Below, piece after piece: positions 9,534 to 19,405 of a stretch of DNA of 43,544 nucleotides. The notes beneath the pieces were generated by a model, which worked only from the letters and a program-made list of their open reading frames with translations, was not told the DNA's origin and ran no database searches. Both the position numbers and the translations under genes were made by a program. The stretch lies in the NCBI RefSeq assembly GCF_015223435.1, contig NZ_VHKO01000022.1:1-43544 (forward strand), read 5' to 3'. How positions within the stretch are numbered: the first letter of the stretch is position 1; the number at the start of each line of letters is the position of its first letter. This DNA comes from Vibrio hibernica. GTDB taxonomy: Bacteria; Pseudomonadota; Gammaproteobacteria; Enterobacterales; Vibrionaceae.

Positions 9534-9573
9534 CCATATTAGATCGGTGTTATTAGATGATATGGTTTTTTTT
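9534..9573 (+). terminator. Terminator after the SEC-C gene
   Basis: CCATAT (9534-9539) pairs with ATATGG (9560-9565), extendable outward by a G-U and an A-T pair, and is followed by a run of eight T. The loop is large (20 nt), which lowers the strength. Confidence 0.6.
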
Positions 9574-9836
9574 CGTCTGTAATATATTGAATATGCGTAT
9601 GAAATCTCATAATGTGCAATTTTTATGTAGATGTAGATCACAGTTTAAATATAAAAAAACCTCAAGAATACTAAATATTAAATAAAATATTAAGGGATGA
9701 TAAATATATTTTAAAGGGTGATAATCATTTTAAATCATGGTGTTAGCCTTATGTTTTTATTATAACCTTAATATTTGAAGTGTTATTTAGTTTTTTTTAC
9801 TTATCGAAAGTGGAACTTTGACGTAAAACGGAGACA

Positions 9837-9881
9837 CCTTGTTACCAAGGCGAGTGTCTATACTGTTTTGGTAGGTAACAA
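9837..9881. promoter_or_regulatory. Porin promoter region with nested inverted repeats
   Basis: CCTTG-TTAC-CAAGG (9837-9850) is a perfect 5-bp-arm palindrome. Its TTGTTACC (9839-9846) is also the inverted partner of GGTAACAA (9874-9881). A TATACT -10-like box (9859-9864) lies between. The -35 is weak, consistent with an activator-dependent promoter, as for ToxR-controlled ompU in V. cholerae; that link is inference. Confidence 0.4.
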
Positions 9882-9991
9882 AGAATTATTGTTTATAGAG
9901 AACCAAAGAACAGTGATTATGCTGTGTTAAGAAGTTCTCATAAGCGTATTTGTAGATAAATGTTCTTATACTTTTGATTAGGATTATTACA

Positions 9992-11041
9992 ATGAAAAAG
10001 ACTTATATTGCTTTAGCTATCGCTGCTCTTGCCACTGCTGCTGGCGCTAACGCCGCGACTGTTTATAAAACAGATGCAACTCAGTTTGATATTGGTGGTC
10101 GTGCGGAATTCCGGGGTGATTTCATTGGTACTGATGGCGGCCAAGAAATTGATGGGACTATGCACAATGCTTCACGTTTTCGTATTAACTTTGCAGGCGA
10201 AACAAAAATTACAGATAACCTTTCTGGTATCGGTTTTTACGAAGCAGAGCAAGGTGTAAATTCGTCTAGTGATAACTCTAAAGGTGAAAAAGGTACTGAT
10301 TTTAATCAGCGTTATGTGTTTGCTGGTTTCAAAACTAACGTAGGTAACTTTACCTTTGGTCGCCAAGATACCTCGACCGTTATGATTTCTCAAATGTCTG
10401 ATATTACAACTTATTCTGGCGCGCAAAAATCGTTCATCGATGCAGGTGATGAGCAAATCAATAACAACATCCAATACGCGGGCAACTTTTTAAACGATGC
10501 ATTAACCGTTAAAGCCAACGTTATTTTGGGTGACAAAGATAACAGCGATGGTTACGGTGTTGCAGCCAAATACACATTGCCAATCGGTTTAGGTTTAGCG
10601 TTGGGTTATGCAGCAAACGATATTGCTGATACTAATTCTGATGGTACGCCTACTCCATATGCTGGTGATAGCGCTGACCAACTTATCGCTGGTGTTAACT
10701 ACACTATGGGTGGTTTATACGCTGCGGTGACTTACACCACTGGTAACCTTAATGATGACCAAGACTTTGATGGTGTGGAAACTGCAGTTCAATACAAATG
10801 GGATACAGGCTTCCGCGTGATCGGTGCATACCAATACCAAGAAGCTGATAGCGAAGCGATTAATAACTGGTTTGAATTGACTGGTGGTTATGACTTTACT
10901 GATAACCTTTATGCTTATGTTTCTTACAAGTTAAACAATCTTGATGAAGGTGATGCAACTCTACAGCAATACGGTTCTACTAATAATGCAGTTACTGAAA
11001 CAGAAGATAGCATGCGTTTAGGTCTTAAATATACTTTTTAA
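9992..11041 (+). CDS. Outer-membrane general porin, OmpU-like
   Basis: Trimeric beta-barrel porin for small solutes. From the chosen start it has 349 residues. A signal peptide MKKTYIALAIAALATAAGANA precedes mature ATVYKT; the gene shows alternating beta-strand patterning (GGRAEFRGDF, RFRINFAGET, YVFAGFKTNVGNFTFGRQ) and ends in the obligatory C-terminal phenylalanine (LGLKYTF) recognised by the BAM complex. The family is porin_4, as in vibrio OmpU/OmpT. The in-frame ATG at 9974 is rejected because 9992 has AGGA at 8 nt spacing and starts the signal peptide. It is a single-gene unit with its own terminator. Confidence 0.93.
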   Translation: MKKTYIALAIAALATAAGANAATVYKTDATQFDIGGRAEFRGDFIGTDGGQEIDGTMHNASRFRINFAGETKITDNLSGIGFYEAEQGVNSSSDNSKGEKGTDFNQRYVFAGFKTNVGNFTFGRQDTSTVMISQMSDITTYSGAQKSFIDAGDEQINNNIQYAGNFLNDALTVKANVILGDKDNSDGYGVAAKYTLPIGLGLALGYAANDIADTNSDGTPTPYAGDSADQLIAGVNYTMGGLYAAVTYTTGNLNDDQDFDGVETAVQYKWDTGFRVIGAYQYQEADSEAINNWFELTGGYDFTDNLYAYVSYKLNNLDEGDATLQQYGSTNNAVTETEDSMRLGLKYTF

Positions 11042-11069
11042 TCTGATGGTATAAACGACTTACTTGAGA

Positions 11070-11098
11070 AACGTCAGCTTAACCGCTGGCGTTTTTTT
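11070..11098 (+). terminator. Porin terminator
   Basis: AACGTCAGC (11070-11078) pairs with GCTGGCGTT (11085-11093), one G-U pair, loop TTAACC, followed by a run of T to 11098. Confidence 0.9.
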
Positions 11099-11208
11099 AT
11101 ACCTTTTTTATGTCTAAGAGAGAGCAGCAAGTTTCGGTGAGAAAAAGGCTCCGTTAATAAGATTAAGCGAAGCCCTAATTGAATGGATTTGATTGCTAGT
11201 TTACGACA

Positions 11209-11730
11209 CTAAGCTTTTTGTCTGGCAAATTGGGAAATAATAATAATAGCCACCGCAATTAAGTTACCGGCAAAAATAATCACTAACCATTCTGGCATGG
11301 ATAAGCTTAAAAATTGCCATACGATTTTAGAACAATCACCAGTTGGCTCAAACATCCAGGGAGCCCATTGGTTTAAGGGTGCCCAGCTAGGAAACTGCGG
11401 AAAAATATCACACGTCACAAAAGGAGATGGATTGAATTGATAGCCAACATGTTCTCTTGCCAATTCAAAGCCTCTAAAGGCCGTGTAAGCCCAAGTAGCA
11501 AGCCCTGCGTAGCGTAGTAATAGGCTCTTAGGATTAATGAAACCAATCAGGGCAGCTCCAGCGATACCCATCATGGCAACACGTTCATACACACACATGA
11601 CGCAAGGTGCGAGCATTAAAACATGCTGAAAAAAGAGCGCGCATGCTTCAAAGATAGTGATACAAATAAAAAGCAGTAGCCAAGCGCGGCGTTGCTGCGA
11701 AAATTGCTTAACGGGTAATAGGAAAGACAT
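11209..11730 (-). CDS. dsbB: Disulfide bond formation protein B
   Basis: Inner-membrane quinone reductase that re-oxidises DsbA. From the chosen start the protein has 173 residues with four hydrophobic segments. Both periplasmic cysteine pairs are present: C43-x-x-C46 in CVMC in the first loop and C107/C133 in the second loop. YERVAMMG after the first pair is also typical. The ATG at 11736 is too close to the AAGGA ribosome site; 11730 is at 7 nt, so I use it. It lies downstream of nhaB in the same direction, as in other vibrios, but a terminator separates them. Confidence 0.95.
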   Translation of the reverse strand: MSFLLPVKQFSQQRRAWLLLFICITIFEACALFFQHVLMLAPCVMCVYERVAMMGIAGAALIGFINPKSLLLRYAGLATWAYTAFRGFELAREHVGYQFNPSPFVTCDIFPQFPSWAPLNQWAPWMFEPTGDCSKIVWQFLSLSMPEWLVIIFAGNLIAVAIIIISQFARQKA

Positions 11731-11819
11731 ACTCATATCCTTATCTAACTTTCTTAATATATTCTTCTAATTGACAGTAAGGTCAATTATCTTGATGTGG
11801 GTGCACTATTGGATAACAA

Positions 11820-11843
11820 AAAGCTCTGAAAGTTCAGAGCTTT
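11820..11843 (-). terminator. nhaB terminator
   Basis: On the minus strand, AAAGCTCTGAA (11843-11833) pairs perfectly with 11830-11820 and runs into TTTTTGTTAT. The two central bases leave a four-base effective loop. Confidence 0.75.
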
Positions 11844-11897
11844 AATTATTTTATATTAGAGCGAGATTATGATGCTTCTTATATAAGGAGTAAATCA

Positions 11898-13487
11898 TTA
11901 ATGCCTTATAATAGCGCTGCCTTGAGAAGCAATTTCTGTCGTTGTCGTTGTTATCCAGCCGATATGATTAAAGTAGATTGTTAGCGGTTCTAATAAGAAC
12001 TGAATACCGAAGTAACCTACAACCGCGAGCACTACTGTATATGGAAGAGCCATGATGACCATTTTTCCATAAGATAGACGAACTAATGGTGCTAGTGCTG
12101 AGGTTAACAAGAACAAGAATGCAGCCTGACCATTTGGTGTCGCGACTGAAGGTAAGTTTGTCCCGGTATTGATCGCTACGGCGAGTAAATCAAATTGCTG
12201 GCGTGAAATATCACCGTCAAGCAGAGCGGTTTTAACTTCATTAATATAAACGGTTCCGACAAATACATTATCGGATACCATCGACAGTAGACCATTCGCA
12301 ATATAGAACATGGTAATTTGTTGGTTACCTTCCAAGGCGAGTACGGCATGAATAATAGGCTTAAACAATTGTTGATCAATAATTACGGCAACAATGGCGA
12401 AGAATACTGCGAGTAATGCAGTGAAAGGGAGTGCTTCTTCAAAAGCTTTACCTAATGCATGCTCCTCTGTGATCCCAGTAAAAGAGGTGGCAAGAATAAT
12501 AACGGATAAACCAATAAGGCCAACGGCTGCAAGGTGTAATGCAAGACCTGCTATTAACCAAATGGCAATGATCCCTTGAATATATAATTTGGCAACATCT
12601 TGTTGAGTCCGTTTTTTCTGCTCTTCATGATCGACTTCGAGTAGGATTTTACGGACATTTTCGGGTAATGCGACACCATAGCCAAAAACTTTAAACTTTT
12701 CGACTAAAATGCAAGTGATGAGCCCGCAGATAAAAACAGGAACGGTCACTGGAGCCATACGCAGAATAAATTCACCAAATTCCCAGCTAGCTTGATCCGC
12801 GATAATTAAGTTTTGCGGCTCACCGACCATCGTCATTACGCCACCTAATGCTGTACCAACACCGGCATGCATTAATAAGGACCGAAGGAAGGCTCGGTAA
12901 TCTTCTAAATCATTACGAGTAATTTCTGGGATCATTTCATCAGTAGTATGATCATGATGACTCGCATTCGGGTTGGAGACCACTTTATGATAAATAGCAT
13001 AAAAACCGATAGCGACACTAATGATAACGGCAATAACCGTCAATGCGTCTAAGAATGCAGAGAGGAAGGCAGAAGTGACACAAAATGCAAGAGATAACAG
13101 GATTTTAGAGCGAACACCGAGCAGTATTTTTGTGAACATAAATAACAAAAGCTGCTTCATGAAATAAATACCCGCTACCATAAATATTAGTAGTAATAGT
13201 ACTTCAATATTGGCAGCAAGTTCGTGTTTCACTTGCTCTGCTGTAGTCATCCCCATAGCAACCGCTTCAATGGCGAGTAAGCCACCTGGTTGTAATGGGT
13301 AACATTTCAATGCCATCGCTAAGGTGAAAATGAATTCAGCGACGAGGAGCCAACCTGCTGTAAAAGGATCGATCCAAAAGAATACGATCGGGTTAATAAT
13401 TAAAAAGGCAACAATGGTTACTTTATACCAATCAGGAGCCTTACCTAGGAAGTTTTTTATAAATGCATTTCCCAATGTTGCGGACAT
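11898..13487 (-). CDS. nhaB: Na+/H+ antiporter NhaB
   Basis: Electrogenic sodium/proton antiporter of the inner membrane, important for salt and alkaline tolerance in vibrios. From the chosen start the protein has 529 residues, matching known vibrio NhaB (about 528). [22 protein letters not shown] at the N-terminus and the multi-pass hydrophobic pattern are characteristic, as are [18 protein letters not shown] and [17 protein letters not shown] in the transport core. The longer reading from 13529 adds 14 residues without family support. It is divergent from fadR, the arrangement seen in E. coli and vibrios. Confidence 0.96.
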   Translation of the reverse strand: MSATLGNAFIKNFLGKAPDWYKVTIVAFLIINPIVFFWIDPFTAGWLLVAEFIFTLAMALKCYPLQPGGLLAIEAVAMGMTTAEQVKHELAANIEVLLLLIFMVAGIYFMKQLLLFMFTKILLGVRSKILLSLAFCVTSAFLSAFLDALTVIAVIISVAIGFYAIYHKVVSNPNASHHDHTTDEMIPEITRNDLEDYRAFLRSLLMHAGVGTALGGVMTMVGEPQNLIIADQASWEFGEFILRMAPVTVPVFICGLITCILVEKFKVFGYGVALPENVRKILLEVDHEEQKKRTQQDVAKLYIQGIIAIWLIAGLALHLAAVGLIGLSVIILATSFTGITEEHALGKAFEEALPFTALLAVFFAIVAVIIDQQLFKPIIHAVLALEGNQQITMFYIANGLLSMVSDNVFVGTVYINEVKTALLDGDISRQQFDLLAVAINTGTNLPSVATPNGQAAFLFLLTSALAPLVRLSYGKMVIMALPYTVVLAVVGYFGIQFLLEPLTIYFNHIGWITTTTTEIASQGSAIIRH

Positions 13488-13730
13488 AAATATACTCTTT
13501 AAGTTTTGATAATGAAATTCAATTCCCATTATGAGAAAATTTTCACTATAAGCTGTGATGTCGGTCGTATTAACTGGATGTTAATTATTGATTTGAATCA
13601 TGTTATATGGATATAGATTTTTTACATGAACGATATTAAATCGTTAGTATCTTACTATTTTTACGCAGAATACATAGGTATTAAGATAAGTAAATCATCA
13701 GCACTTGATTAAGCGCATTGAATTGTATTT

Positions 13731-13746
13731 TGTGAAAAATTTCACC
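13731..13746. promoter_or_regulatory. Candidate CRP-cAMP site
   Basis: TGTGA-AAAATT-TCACC matches the consensus TGTGA-N6-TCACA at 9 of 10 fixed positions. It lies about 113 bp before the predicted fadR transcription start and about 245 bp before the nhaB start codon, so which gene it would control is open. Confidence 0.5.
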
Positions 13747-13817
13747 TATATAGGTCGAGTTTACTTTACTTCTAAATAAATCCTAAAATATGTGGAATAA
13801 GCGGTACAGTGCCAGTT

Positions 13818-13845
13818 TTGTGTCTTTAACAACTAGTGGTATGAT
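13818..13845 (+). promoter_or_regulatory. fadR promoter
   Basis: TTGTGT (-35, 13818-13823), 16-bp spacer and an extended -10, TGG-TATGAT (TATGAT 13840-13845). The start would be near 13852, leaving a 33-nt leader. Confidence 0.55.
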
Positions 13846-13884
13846 GAGTCCAGTTTTTATTCCTCTAATAGATAAAGTGAATTA

Positions 13885-14724
13885 ATGGTCATTAAGGCAA
13901 AAAGCCCTGCTGGGTTTGCAGAAAAATACATCATAGAAAGCATCTGGAATGGTAAGTTTCCACCTGGATCTATTTTACCTGCTGAGAGAGAATTATCAGA
14001 ACTTATTGGTGTGACCCGAACAACTTTACGTGAAGTATTACAACGTTTAGCTCGTGATGGTTGGTTAACAATTCAGCATGGCAAGCCAACAAAAGTAAAC
14101 AATTTTATGGAGACCTCAAGTCTGCATATTTTAGATACGTTAATGACATTAGATAGTGATAATGCCACCTCTATTGTTGAAGATTTGTTAGCGGCTCGCA
14201 CCAGCATTAGCCCTATTTTTATGCGGTATGCCTTTAAATTAAACCCAGAAGCGTCTATCAATACGTTAAATCGAGTGATTAAGTCTTGTGAATTGGTTTT
14301 GAAGCATGATGACTGGGAGACGTTTTTAGCTGAATCATCATATGCCGATAAAATTCGAGTCGCGGTTAAAGAAGATAATGAAGAAGATGAAGCGACTCGT
14401 AATGTTATTTTGATGGCGAAGACATTTAATTTTTACGATTACATGTTGTTTCAACGTTTAGCGTTTCATTCTGGAAATCAAGTGTTTGGTTTTATTTTTA
14501 ATGGTATTCGGAAACTTTATGACCGTGTTGGTAGTTTCTATTTTTCAAATCCAGACGCATGTCATCTAGCGCTTCAATTTTATAAACAGCTTTTGGTCGT
14601 TTGTGAGAGTGGTCGTCGTGAGGAGTTACCTGCATTAATCCGTCAATATGGTATCGAAAGTGGCCAAATATGGACAATGATGAAAGAAAACCTTCCAACT
14701 AACTTTACGGAAGATGATAGCTAA
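13885..14724 (+). CDS. fadR: Fatty acid metabolism regulator FadR
   Basis: GntR-family regulator that binds DNA when free and is released by long-chain acyl-CoA. It represses beta-oxidation genes and activates fatty acid synthesis genes. The winged-helix domain occupies residues 1-75, with the recognition segment [19 protein letters not shown] (43-61). The C-terminal helical FCD-type domain binds acyl-CoA. The length, 279, exceeds E. coli FadR (239) because of an insertion at about residues 148-187. The same 40-residue insertion is described in V. cholerae FadR, where it creates a second ligand site. This gives a strong family-level taxon signal. ATG at 13885 is the only plausible start. Confidence 0.97.
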   Translation: MVIKAKSPAGFAEKYIIESIWNGKFPPGSILPAERELSELIGVTRTTLREVLQRLARDGWLTIQHGKPTKVNNFMETSSLHILDTLMTLDSDNATSIVEDLLAARTSISPIFMRYAFKLNPEASINTLNRVIKSCELVLKHDDWETFLAESSYADKIRVAVKEDNEEDEATRNVILMAKTFNFYDYMLFQRLAFHSGNQVFGFIFNGIRKLYDRVGSFYFSNPDACHLALQFYKQLLVVCESGRREELPALIRQYGIESGQIWTMMKENLPTNFTEDDS

Positions 14725-14750
14725 TCTTAGTGTTTTAAAGTGATAATATT

Positions 14751-14778
14751 AAGCCTGCTGAAGATGAGCAGGCTTTTT
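14751..14778 (+). terminator. fadR terminator
   Basis: AAGCCTGCT (14751-14759) pairs perfectly with AGCAGGCTT (14767-14775), followed by TTT. Confidence 0.8.
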
Positions 14779-14858
14779 AATACCTGCTATTTGTAAGTTG
14801 TAAGTAAAATCTGTGCGGTGATAGTAGGTTGAGTAGTTATTTGATGAATAATAAATAT

Positions 14859-14889
14859 AAAAAAGCTCCGACTAAGTAAATAGCGGAGC
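14859..14889 (-). terminator. metG terminator
   Basis: On the minus strand GCTCCG (14889-14884) pairs with CGGAGC (14870-14865), followed by TTTTTTA. The stem is short, 6 bp, with a 13-nt loop. Confidence 0.65.
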
Positions 14890-14921
14890 GTTTATCGATG
14901 AAACTTATTTATCTATGCAAA

Positions 14922-16985
14922 TTACATAACACGCATGCCAGGTTGAGCGCCGTCATGTGGTTCTAAAATCCACAGATCTTTTCCACCAGGTCCGGCAGCC
15001 AAAATCATTCCCTCGGACATACCAAACTTCATTTTACGAGGTTTTAAGTTAGCGACCATCACCGTTAGTTTGCCTTCAAGCTCTTCTGGCGTATAAGCGG
15101 ATTTAATTCCAGAGAATACTTGGCGAGTCTCGCCGCCGATATCCAATTGGAATTTTAAAAGCTTGTCGGCTTTTGGTACGGCTTCACACGAAATAATTCT
15201 GGCAATACGCATATCAATTTTGGCGAAATCATCAAATTCAATTTCATCCGCGACAGGCTCTTTATCTAACTCGGTTTGCGTTGTTTTCTCTGATTGTGCT
15301 TTTGCCGCCATTTCAACCGCAGCATCTTCTTTAGATGCTTCAATCATGGCTTCAACGTGCTTAGGATCGATACGATTGAATAAGGCTTTAAATTTAGTGA
15401 CTTCATGATTAGTCAGTGGAGTTGCTATGCCTTCCCACGTTAGAGTGTCATTTAAGAAGCTTTCAGTCCGCGCTGCTAATTCTGGCATAACAGGTTTTAG
15501 GTATGTCATTAGTACTCGGAATAAGTTTATACCGACAGAGCAGATATCTTGCAGCTCTTGGTCTTTACCTTCTTCTTTTGCGATAACCCACGGTGCTTTT
15601 TCATCTACATACTGGTTGGCTTTATCGGCTAGTGCCGTAATTTCACGAATTGCTCGACTGAACTCACGAGTTTCAAATGATTGAGCAATACTGCTAGCGG
15701 CATCAACAAACTCTTGATAGAGCTCTGGCTCGGTGAAATTTGTCGACAATTTACCGCCAAATCGTTTCGCAATGAAACCAGCATTGCGAGAAGCTAAGTT
15801 GACGATTTTGTTAACGACATCTGAATTAACGCGTTGAGTGAAATCTTCAAGGTTTAAATCCAGATCATCAATGCGGCTATTGAGTTTCGCTGTGTAGTAA
15901 TAACGTAGACATTCAGGGTCGAGATGTTGTAAGTAAGTGCTCGCTTTTACAAAGGTGCCTTTTGATTTTGACATCTTTGCGCCATTAACGGTCACATAAC
16001 CATGTACGAATACATTGTTTGGCTTACGGAAACCAGCACCATCTAACATAGCTGGCCAAAAGAGGCTATGGAAGTACACAATGTCTTTACCGATAAAGTG
16101 GTACAGTTCCGCGGTACTATCTTGTTTCCAATATTCATCAAAATTAAGAGATGTGTCACCGGCAGCAGCACGTTTGTCACACAAATTTTTAAATGACCCC
16201 ATGTAGCCGATTGGAGCATCTAGCCATACATAGAAAAATTTATTGGTTTCACCAGGAATTTCAAAGCCAAAATATGGCGCATCACGTGAAATATCCCATT
16301 GTTGCAAGCCTGATTCAAACCACTCTTGCATTTTGTTCGCGGTTTCTGATTGCAGAGAACCTGAACGAGTCCACTCTTTTAACATGCTTTGAAACTGAGG
16401 CAAATCGAAGAAGAAATGCTCGGAATCTTTCATGACTGGTGTTGCACCTGATACCGCCGATTTTGGGTTGATAAGATCGGTTGGGCTATAAGTTTCACCA
16501 CAGTTATCACAGTTATCACCGTATTGGTCATCCGACTTACATTTTGGGCAAGTGCCTTTTACAAATCGGTCGGGCAGGAACATTTCTTTTTCAGGATCAA
16601 AAAGCTGAGAAATAGTACGACTAGTGATAAAGCCATTTTCTTTCAAGCGAAGATAAATCATTGAAGCTAATTCACGGTTTTCATCGCTATGAGTGCTGTG
16701 GTAGTTATCAAAGCTAATATTAAAACCTGAAAAATCCGTTTGGTGTTCTTGTTGAACGGCTGCAATCATTTCTTCTGGCTCAATGCCCAATTGTTGAGCT
16801 TTCAACATAATAGGTGTGCCGTGTGCATCATCAGCGCAAATAAAGTTTACGGTATTACCGCGTAGGCGTTGATAGCGAACCCAAACATCTGCTTGAATAT
16901 GTTCTAGCATATGGCCTAAATGAATTGAGCCATTGGCGTAAGGGAGTGCACAGGTTACGAGAATTTTTCTTGGGTCATTCGCCAT
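14922..16985 (-). CDS. metG: Methionyl-tRNA synthetase
   Basis: Charges tRNA-Met and initiator tRNA with methionine. The 687 residues match the long homodimeric form. Class I signatures are HLGH (22-25, the HIGH motif) and KMSKS (337-341). A zinc knuckle with two CxxC pairs (CPKC and CDNC) lies in the connective-peptide insertion. The C-terminal OB-fold tRNA-binding domain (about residues 585-687, [12 protein letters not shown] onward) provides dimerisation. A linker rich in Ala, Glu and Lys precedes it. It is divergent from apbC, an order conserved with E. coli; a palindromic repeat fills part of the gap. Confidence 0.98.
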   Translation of the reverse strand: MANDPRKILVTCALPYANGSIHLGHMLEHIQADVWVRYQRLRGNTVNFICADDAHGTPIMLKAQQLGIEPEEMIAAVQQEHQTDFSGFNISFDNYHSTHSDENRELASMIYLRLKENGFITSRTISQLFDPEKEMFLPDRFVKGTCPKCKSDDQYGDNCDNCGETYSPTDLINPKSAVSGATPVMKDSEHFFFDLPQFQSMLKEWTRSGSLQSETANKMQEWFESGLQQWDISRDAPYFGFEIPGETNKFFYVWLDAPIGYMGSFKNLCDKRAAAGDTSLNFDEYWKQDSTAELYHFIGKDIVYFHSLFWPAMLDGAGFRKPNNVFVHGYVTVNGAKMSKSKGTFVKASTYLQHLDPECLRYYYTAKLNSRIDDLDLNLEDFTQRVNSDVVNKIVNLASRNAGFIAKRFGGKLSTNFTEPELYQEFVDAASSIAQSFETREFSRAIREITALADKANQYVDEKAPWVIAKEEGKDQELQDICSVGINLFRVLMTYLKPVMPELAARTESFLNDTLTWEGIATPLTNHEVTKFKALFNRIDPKHVEAMIEASKEDAAVEMAAKAQSEKTTQTELDKEPVADEIEFDDFAKIDMRIARIISCEAVPKADKLLKFQLDIGGETRQVFSGIKSAYTPEELEGKLTVMVANLKPRKMKFGMSEGMILAAGPGGKDLWILEPHDGAQPGMRVM

Positions 16986-17038
16986 TATTTTTCACTTCTT
17001 AATTCTTGATAGGGAGGCAATTAGTCCGAACATTACGA

Positions 17039-17154
17039 TATACCTTTCTTACTTGAAGCTGCAAATTTGTTGGCTGTGTTAACTCATCCTAATTACTTAG
17101 GTAAGTTATGATCATGAGGCCTCGAACGCTGCAACTTCAATTATTTTGGATATA
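17039..17154. repeat. 116-bp imperfect palindromic element (ERIC-like vibrio intergenic repeat)
   Basis: The ends are inverted: TATACC (17039-17044) against GGATATA (17148-17154), and TTGAAGCTGCA (17053-17063) against TGCAACTTCAA (17130-17140) with one mismatch. Nested inside are CTCAT / ATGAG and CCTAA-TTAC-TTAGG. It lies in the 332-bp metG/apbC gap and would fold into a long hairpin in RNA of either strand. It resembles, from memory, a short palindromic repeat scattered in vibrio genomes. The rest of the gap shows no gene; the apbC ribosome site GAGG precedes 17318. Confidence 0.6.
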
Positions 17155-17317
17155 GACTAGCCATAATACTTGCCAAGATTCTACCTTATGCAGCCCACGA
17201 CTCCAAGAAGCCTAAAGACGGAATTCGTGATCTTTTTATTTATATGGTGGGTAGCGTGTTTTTCTTGAGGGTTTATACTGCTAGGATATTAATCCCATCT
17301 TGTGATCTCGAGGTCGT

Positions 17318-18427
17318 ATGTCTTTATTTTCATCACCATTTTCAAAGTCTACCCCCAATCAACCATTATCATCTTCTATTTTAAGTCAGTGGTTAAATCA
17401 ATTTGAACATCCACAATTAATTCCACAATGGGCCGATACTCCAGGACTAGTGTCATTAAAATTAGATGATAGCGTACTAATTACGTTGCCATTTTATGGC
17501 CAGGGTCTACAAAATCAACTGAGGTCATGGGTTGAAGAACAAAAAAAACAGCATCAAGATTTGCCAGCAATTGAAGTTGTAACCAAAGTTAAGACGATGA
17601 AAACGGCGCATGCTACACCAGTGAAAGGGGTGAAAAATATTATTGCCATTACCTCTGGCAAAGGTGGAGTCGGTAAGTCAACGACAGCCGTGAATTTTGC
17701 TTTAGCGCTGCATAAACTGGGTGCAAAAGTTGGTCTGTTAGATGCGGATATTTATGGTCCATCGGTACCTATTATGCTTGGCACACAAGGTCAAAAACCA
17801 AGTGTGGTTGATAATAAATGGATGCAACCGGTTGAAGCGCATGGGTTGTATACTAATTCAGTGGGTTATTTAGTGGCGCAAGATGATGCGGCAGTGTGGC
17901 GTGGCCCAATGGCGTCGAAAGCGTTATCTCAGATACTCAATGAAACACTATGGCCAGAGCTTGATTATTTGGTTATTGATATGCCGCCAGGTACGGGAGA
18001 TATCCAACTAACATTATCGCAGCAAATTCCAGTCACTTCTGCTTTGGTGGTCACCACACCGCAAGATCTTGCATTAGCTGATGCCGTAAAAGGGGTGGCG
18101 ATGTTTGATAAAGTCGGAGTGCCGGTGCTTGGCATAGTTGAAAATATGAGCTATCACATCTGTTCTAATTGTGGACACCATGAAGCATTGTTTGGTCAAG
18201 GTGGTGCTGAAAAAATGGCGCGAGACATGGATTTATCTTTATTGGTACAAGTTCCGCTGCATATTGATCTGCGTAGTGATATTGATAACGGTTGTCCAAC
18301 GGTTGCTGCGCAACCAAGTAGTGAGCATTCACAAATCTATCTTGAACTTGCCGCCCAAGTTGGGTGTCGTCTATTTTGGCAAGGTGACCCTGTGCCAGAT
18401 GCGATTTTATTTACGGAAGTAAAATAG
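17318..18427 (+). CDS. apbC: Iron-sulfur cluster carrier ATPase ApbC/Mrp
   Basis: A P-loop NTPase of the Mrp/NBP35 class that carries and delivers Fe-S clusters in the cytoplasm. The 369 residues match E. coli Mrp. The deviant Walker A motif SGKGGVGKST is at 113-122. The conserved C282-x-x-C285 (CSNC) binds the bridging cluster between two subunits. The N-terminal 90 residues correspond to the MIP18/DUF59 region but look diverged. GAGG 4 nt before the ATG supports the start. Divergence from metG is conserved; a terminator follows, so it is monocistronic. Confidence 0.95.
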   Translation: MSLFSSPFSKSTPNQPLSSSILSQWLNQFEHPQLIPQWADTPGLVSLKLDDSVLITLPFYGQGLQNQLRSWVEEQKKQHQDLPAIEVVTKVKTMKTAHATPVKGVKNIIAITSGKGGVGKSTTAVNFALALHKLGAKVGLLDADIYGPSVPIMLGTQGQKPSVVDNKWMQPVEAHGLYTNSVGYLVAQDDAAVWRGPMASKALSQILNETLWPELDYLVIDMPPGTGDIQLTLSQQIPVTSALVVTTPQDLALADAVKGVAMFDKVGVPVLGIVENMSYHICSNCGHHEALFGQGGAEKMARDMDLSLLVQVPLHIDLRSDIDNGCPTVAAQPSSEHSQIYLELAAQVGCRLFWQGDPVPDAILFTEVK

Positions 18428-18444
18428 GTCATACATTATTAAAT

Positions 18445-18478
18445 AAATAAGCATCGAGAAATCAGATGCTTATTTTTT
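18445..18478 (+). terminator. apbC terminator
   Basis: AAATAAGCATC (18445-18455) pairs perfectly with GATGCTTATTT (18465-18475), followed by TTT. Confidence 0.85.
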
Positions 18479-18575
18479 ATGCATTTTGTGTGGATAGGCT
18501 TAAGCACCGTAATAATTCGTTAATTTAGTGGGTTATTGCCTTGTGGCTAAACTCCCATTTTGTATCAATTAAGTA

Positions 18576-18581
18576 TATAAT
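18576..18581 (+). promoter_or_regulatory. Candidate udk -10 box
   Basis: A perfect TATAAT precedes udk by 57 bp, but no good -35 is found at 16-18 bp. Just downstream the leader has a small hairpin, CCCC-TTC-GGGG (18596-18606). Confidence 0.4.
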
Positions 18582-18637
18582 TAGGCGGTTTAATTCCCCT
18601 TCGGGGTTCCCGTTACTATTGAGCTGGGTGCTTTTAC

Positions 18638-19294
18638 ATGTCAGAACAACAAATACCTGAAAAAAATAAATGCGTCATTGTAGGGATTGCCGGCGCATCG
18701 GCTTCAGGGAAGAGCTTAATTGCAAGCACCATCTATAAAGAATTACGCGCGAAAGTTGGTGATAGTCAAATTGGTGTAATCACTGAAGACTGTTATTACC
18801 GAGATCAAAGCCATCTTAGTATGGAAGAGCGTATCAAAACGAATTATGACCATCCAAATGCATTAGATCATGATTTATTATGTGAACAATTACAGCAGTT
18901 AATGGAAGGTAATTCAGTCGAAATTCCAGAGTACAGCTATTCAGAACATACCCGAACTCAAAATACGACATTAATGACACCAAAGAAAGTGATTATTTTA
19001 GAAGGTATTTTGTTGCTGACAGAACCACGCTTACGTGACTTAATGCATGCATCTGTATTTATGGATACGCCACTTGATATTTGTTTGCTGCGCCGTGTTA
19101 AGCGAGATGTAGAAGAGCGCGGAAGAAGCATGGATTCTGTGCTGAAACAATATCAAAAGACCGTACGACCAATGTTTATGCAATTTATTGAACCATCGAA
19201 ACAGCATGCCGATATTATTGTCCCGCGTGGTGGTAAGAACCGAATTGCGATTGATGTATTAAAGGCTCATATTGCTCGTTTATTAAAATCATAA
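18638..19294 (+). CDS. udk: Uridine kinase
   Basis: Phosphorylates uridine and cytidine to UMP and CMP in pyrimidine salvage. The 218 residues match the bacterial enzyme (E. coli Udk 213). The P-loop is GASASGKS (19-26). [10 protein letters not shown] and NYDHPNALD are the nucleoside-binding segments, and [29 protein letters not shown] forms the lid and the family's C-terminal signature. It is followed by dcd, as in E. coli, with 111 bp between and no obvious terminator, so co-transcription with dcd is possible. Confidence 0.97.
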   Translation: MSEQQIPEKNKCVIVGIAGASASGKSLIASTIYKELRAKVGDSQIGVITEDCYYRDQSHLSMEERIKTNYDHPNALDHDLLCEQLQQLMEGNSVEIPEYSYSEHTRTQNTTLMTPKKVIILEGILLLTEPRLRDLMHASVFMDTPLDICLLRRVKRDVEERGRSMDSVLKQYQKTVRPMFMQFIEPSKQHADIIVPRGGKNRIAIDVLKAHIARLLKS

Positions 19295-19405
19295 CTGTAT
19301 TCAAGGTGTTTGAAGTTATAGATTTTACTACTTTGATGATGGATAACACTTCGTTGTAACTATTTAGATATAAATGGCTTTGAGCGAAATTAGGAGAAAT
19401 AACTC

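Larger units (their letters stand above)
9456..9991. other. Long AT-rich region upstream of the porin
   Basis: This 536-bp gap contains the terminator of the SEC-C gene (9534-9573), an AT-rich stretch to about 9810 with no gene I can support, and the porin control region with a TATACT box (9859-9864) inside inverted repeats. A half CRP-like ATCACA occurs near 9636 but lacks a good partner. Confidence 0.5.
13488..13884. other. nhaB / fadR divergent regulatory region
   Basis: A 397-bp AT-rich gap with the fadR promoter (13818-13845) and a CRP-like site (13731-13746). I see no gene or terminator in it. Confidence 0.6.

Noticed and set aside
9625..9645. CRP-like site upstream of the porin
   Set aside because: Only the right half (ATCACA) fits; the left half matches 2 of 5 positions at correct spacing.
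13837..13847. FadR-like motif overlapping the fadR -10 (TGGTATGATGA)
   Set aside because: It keeps TGGTNNGA but not the CC that follows, and the same bases are fully explained by an extended -10 promoter.
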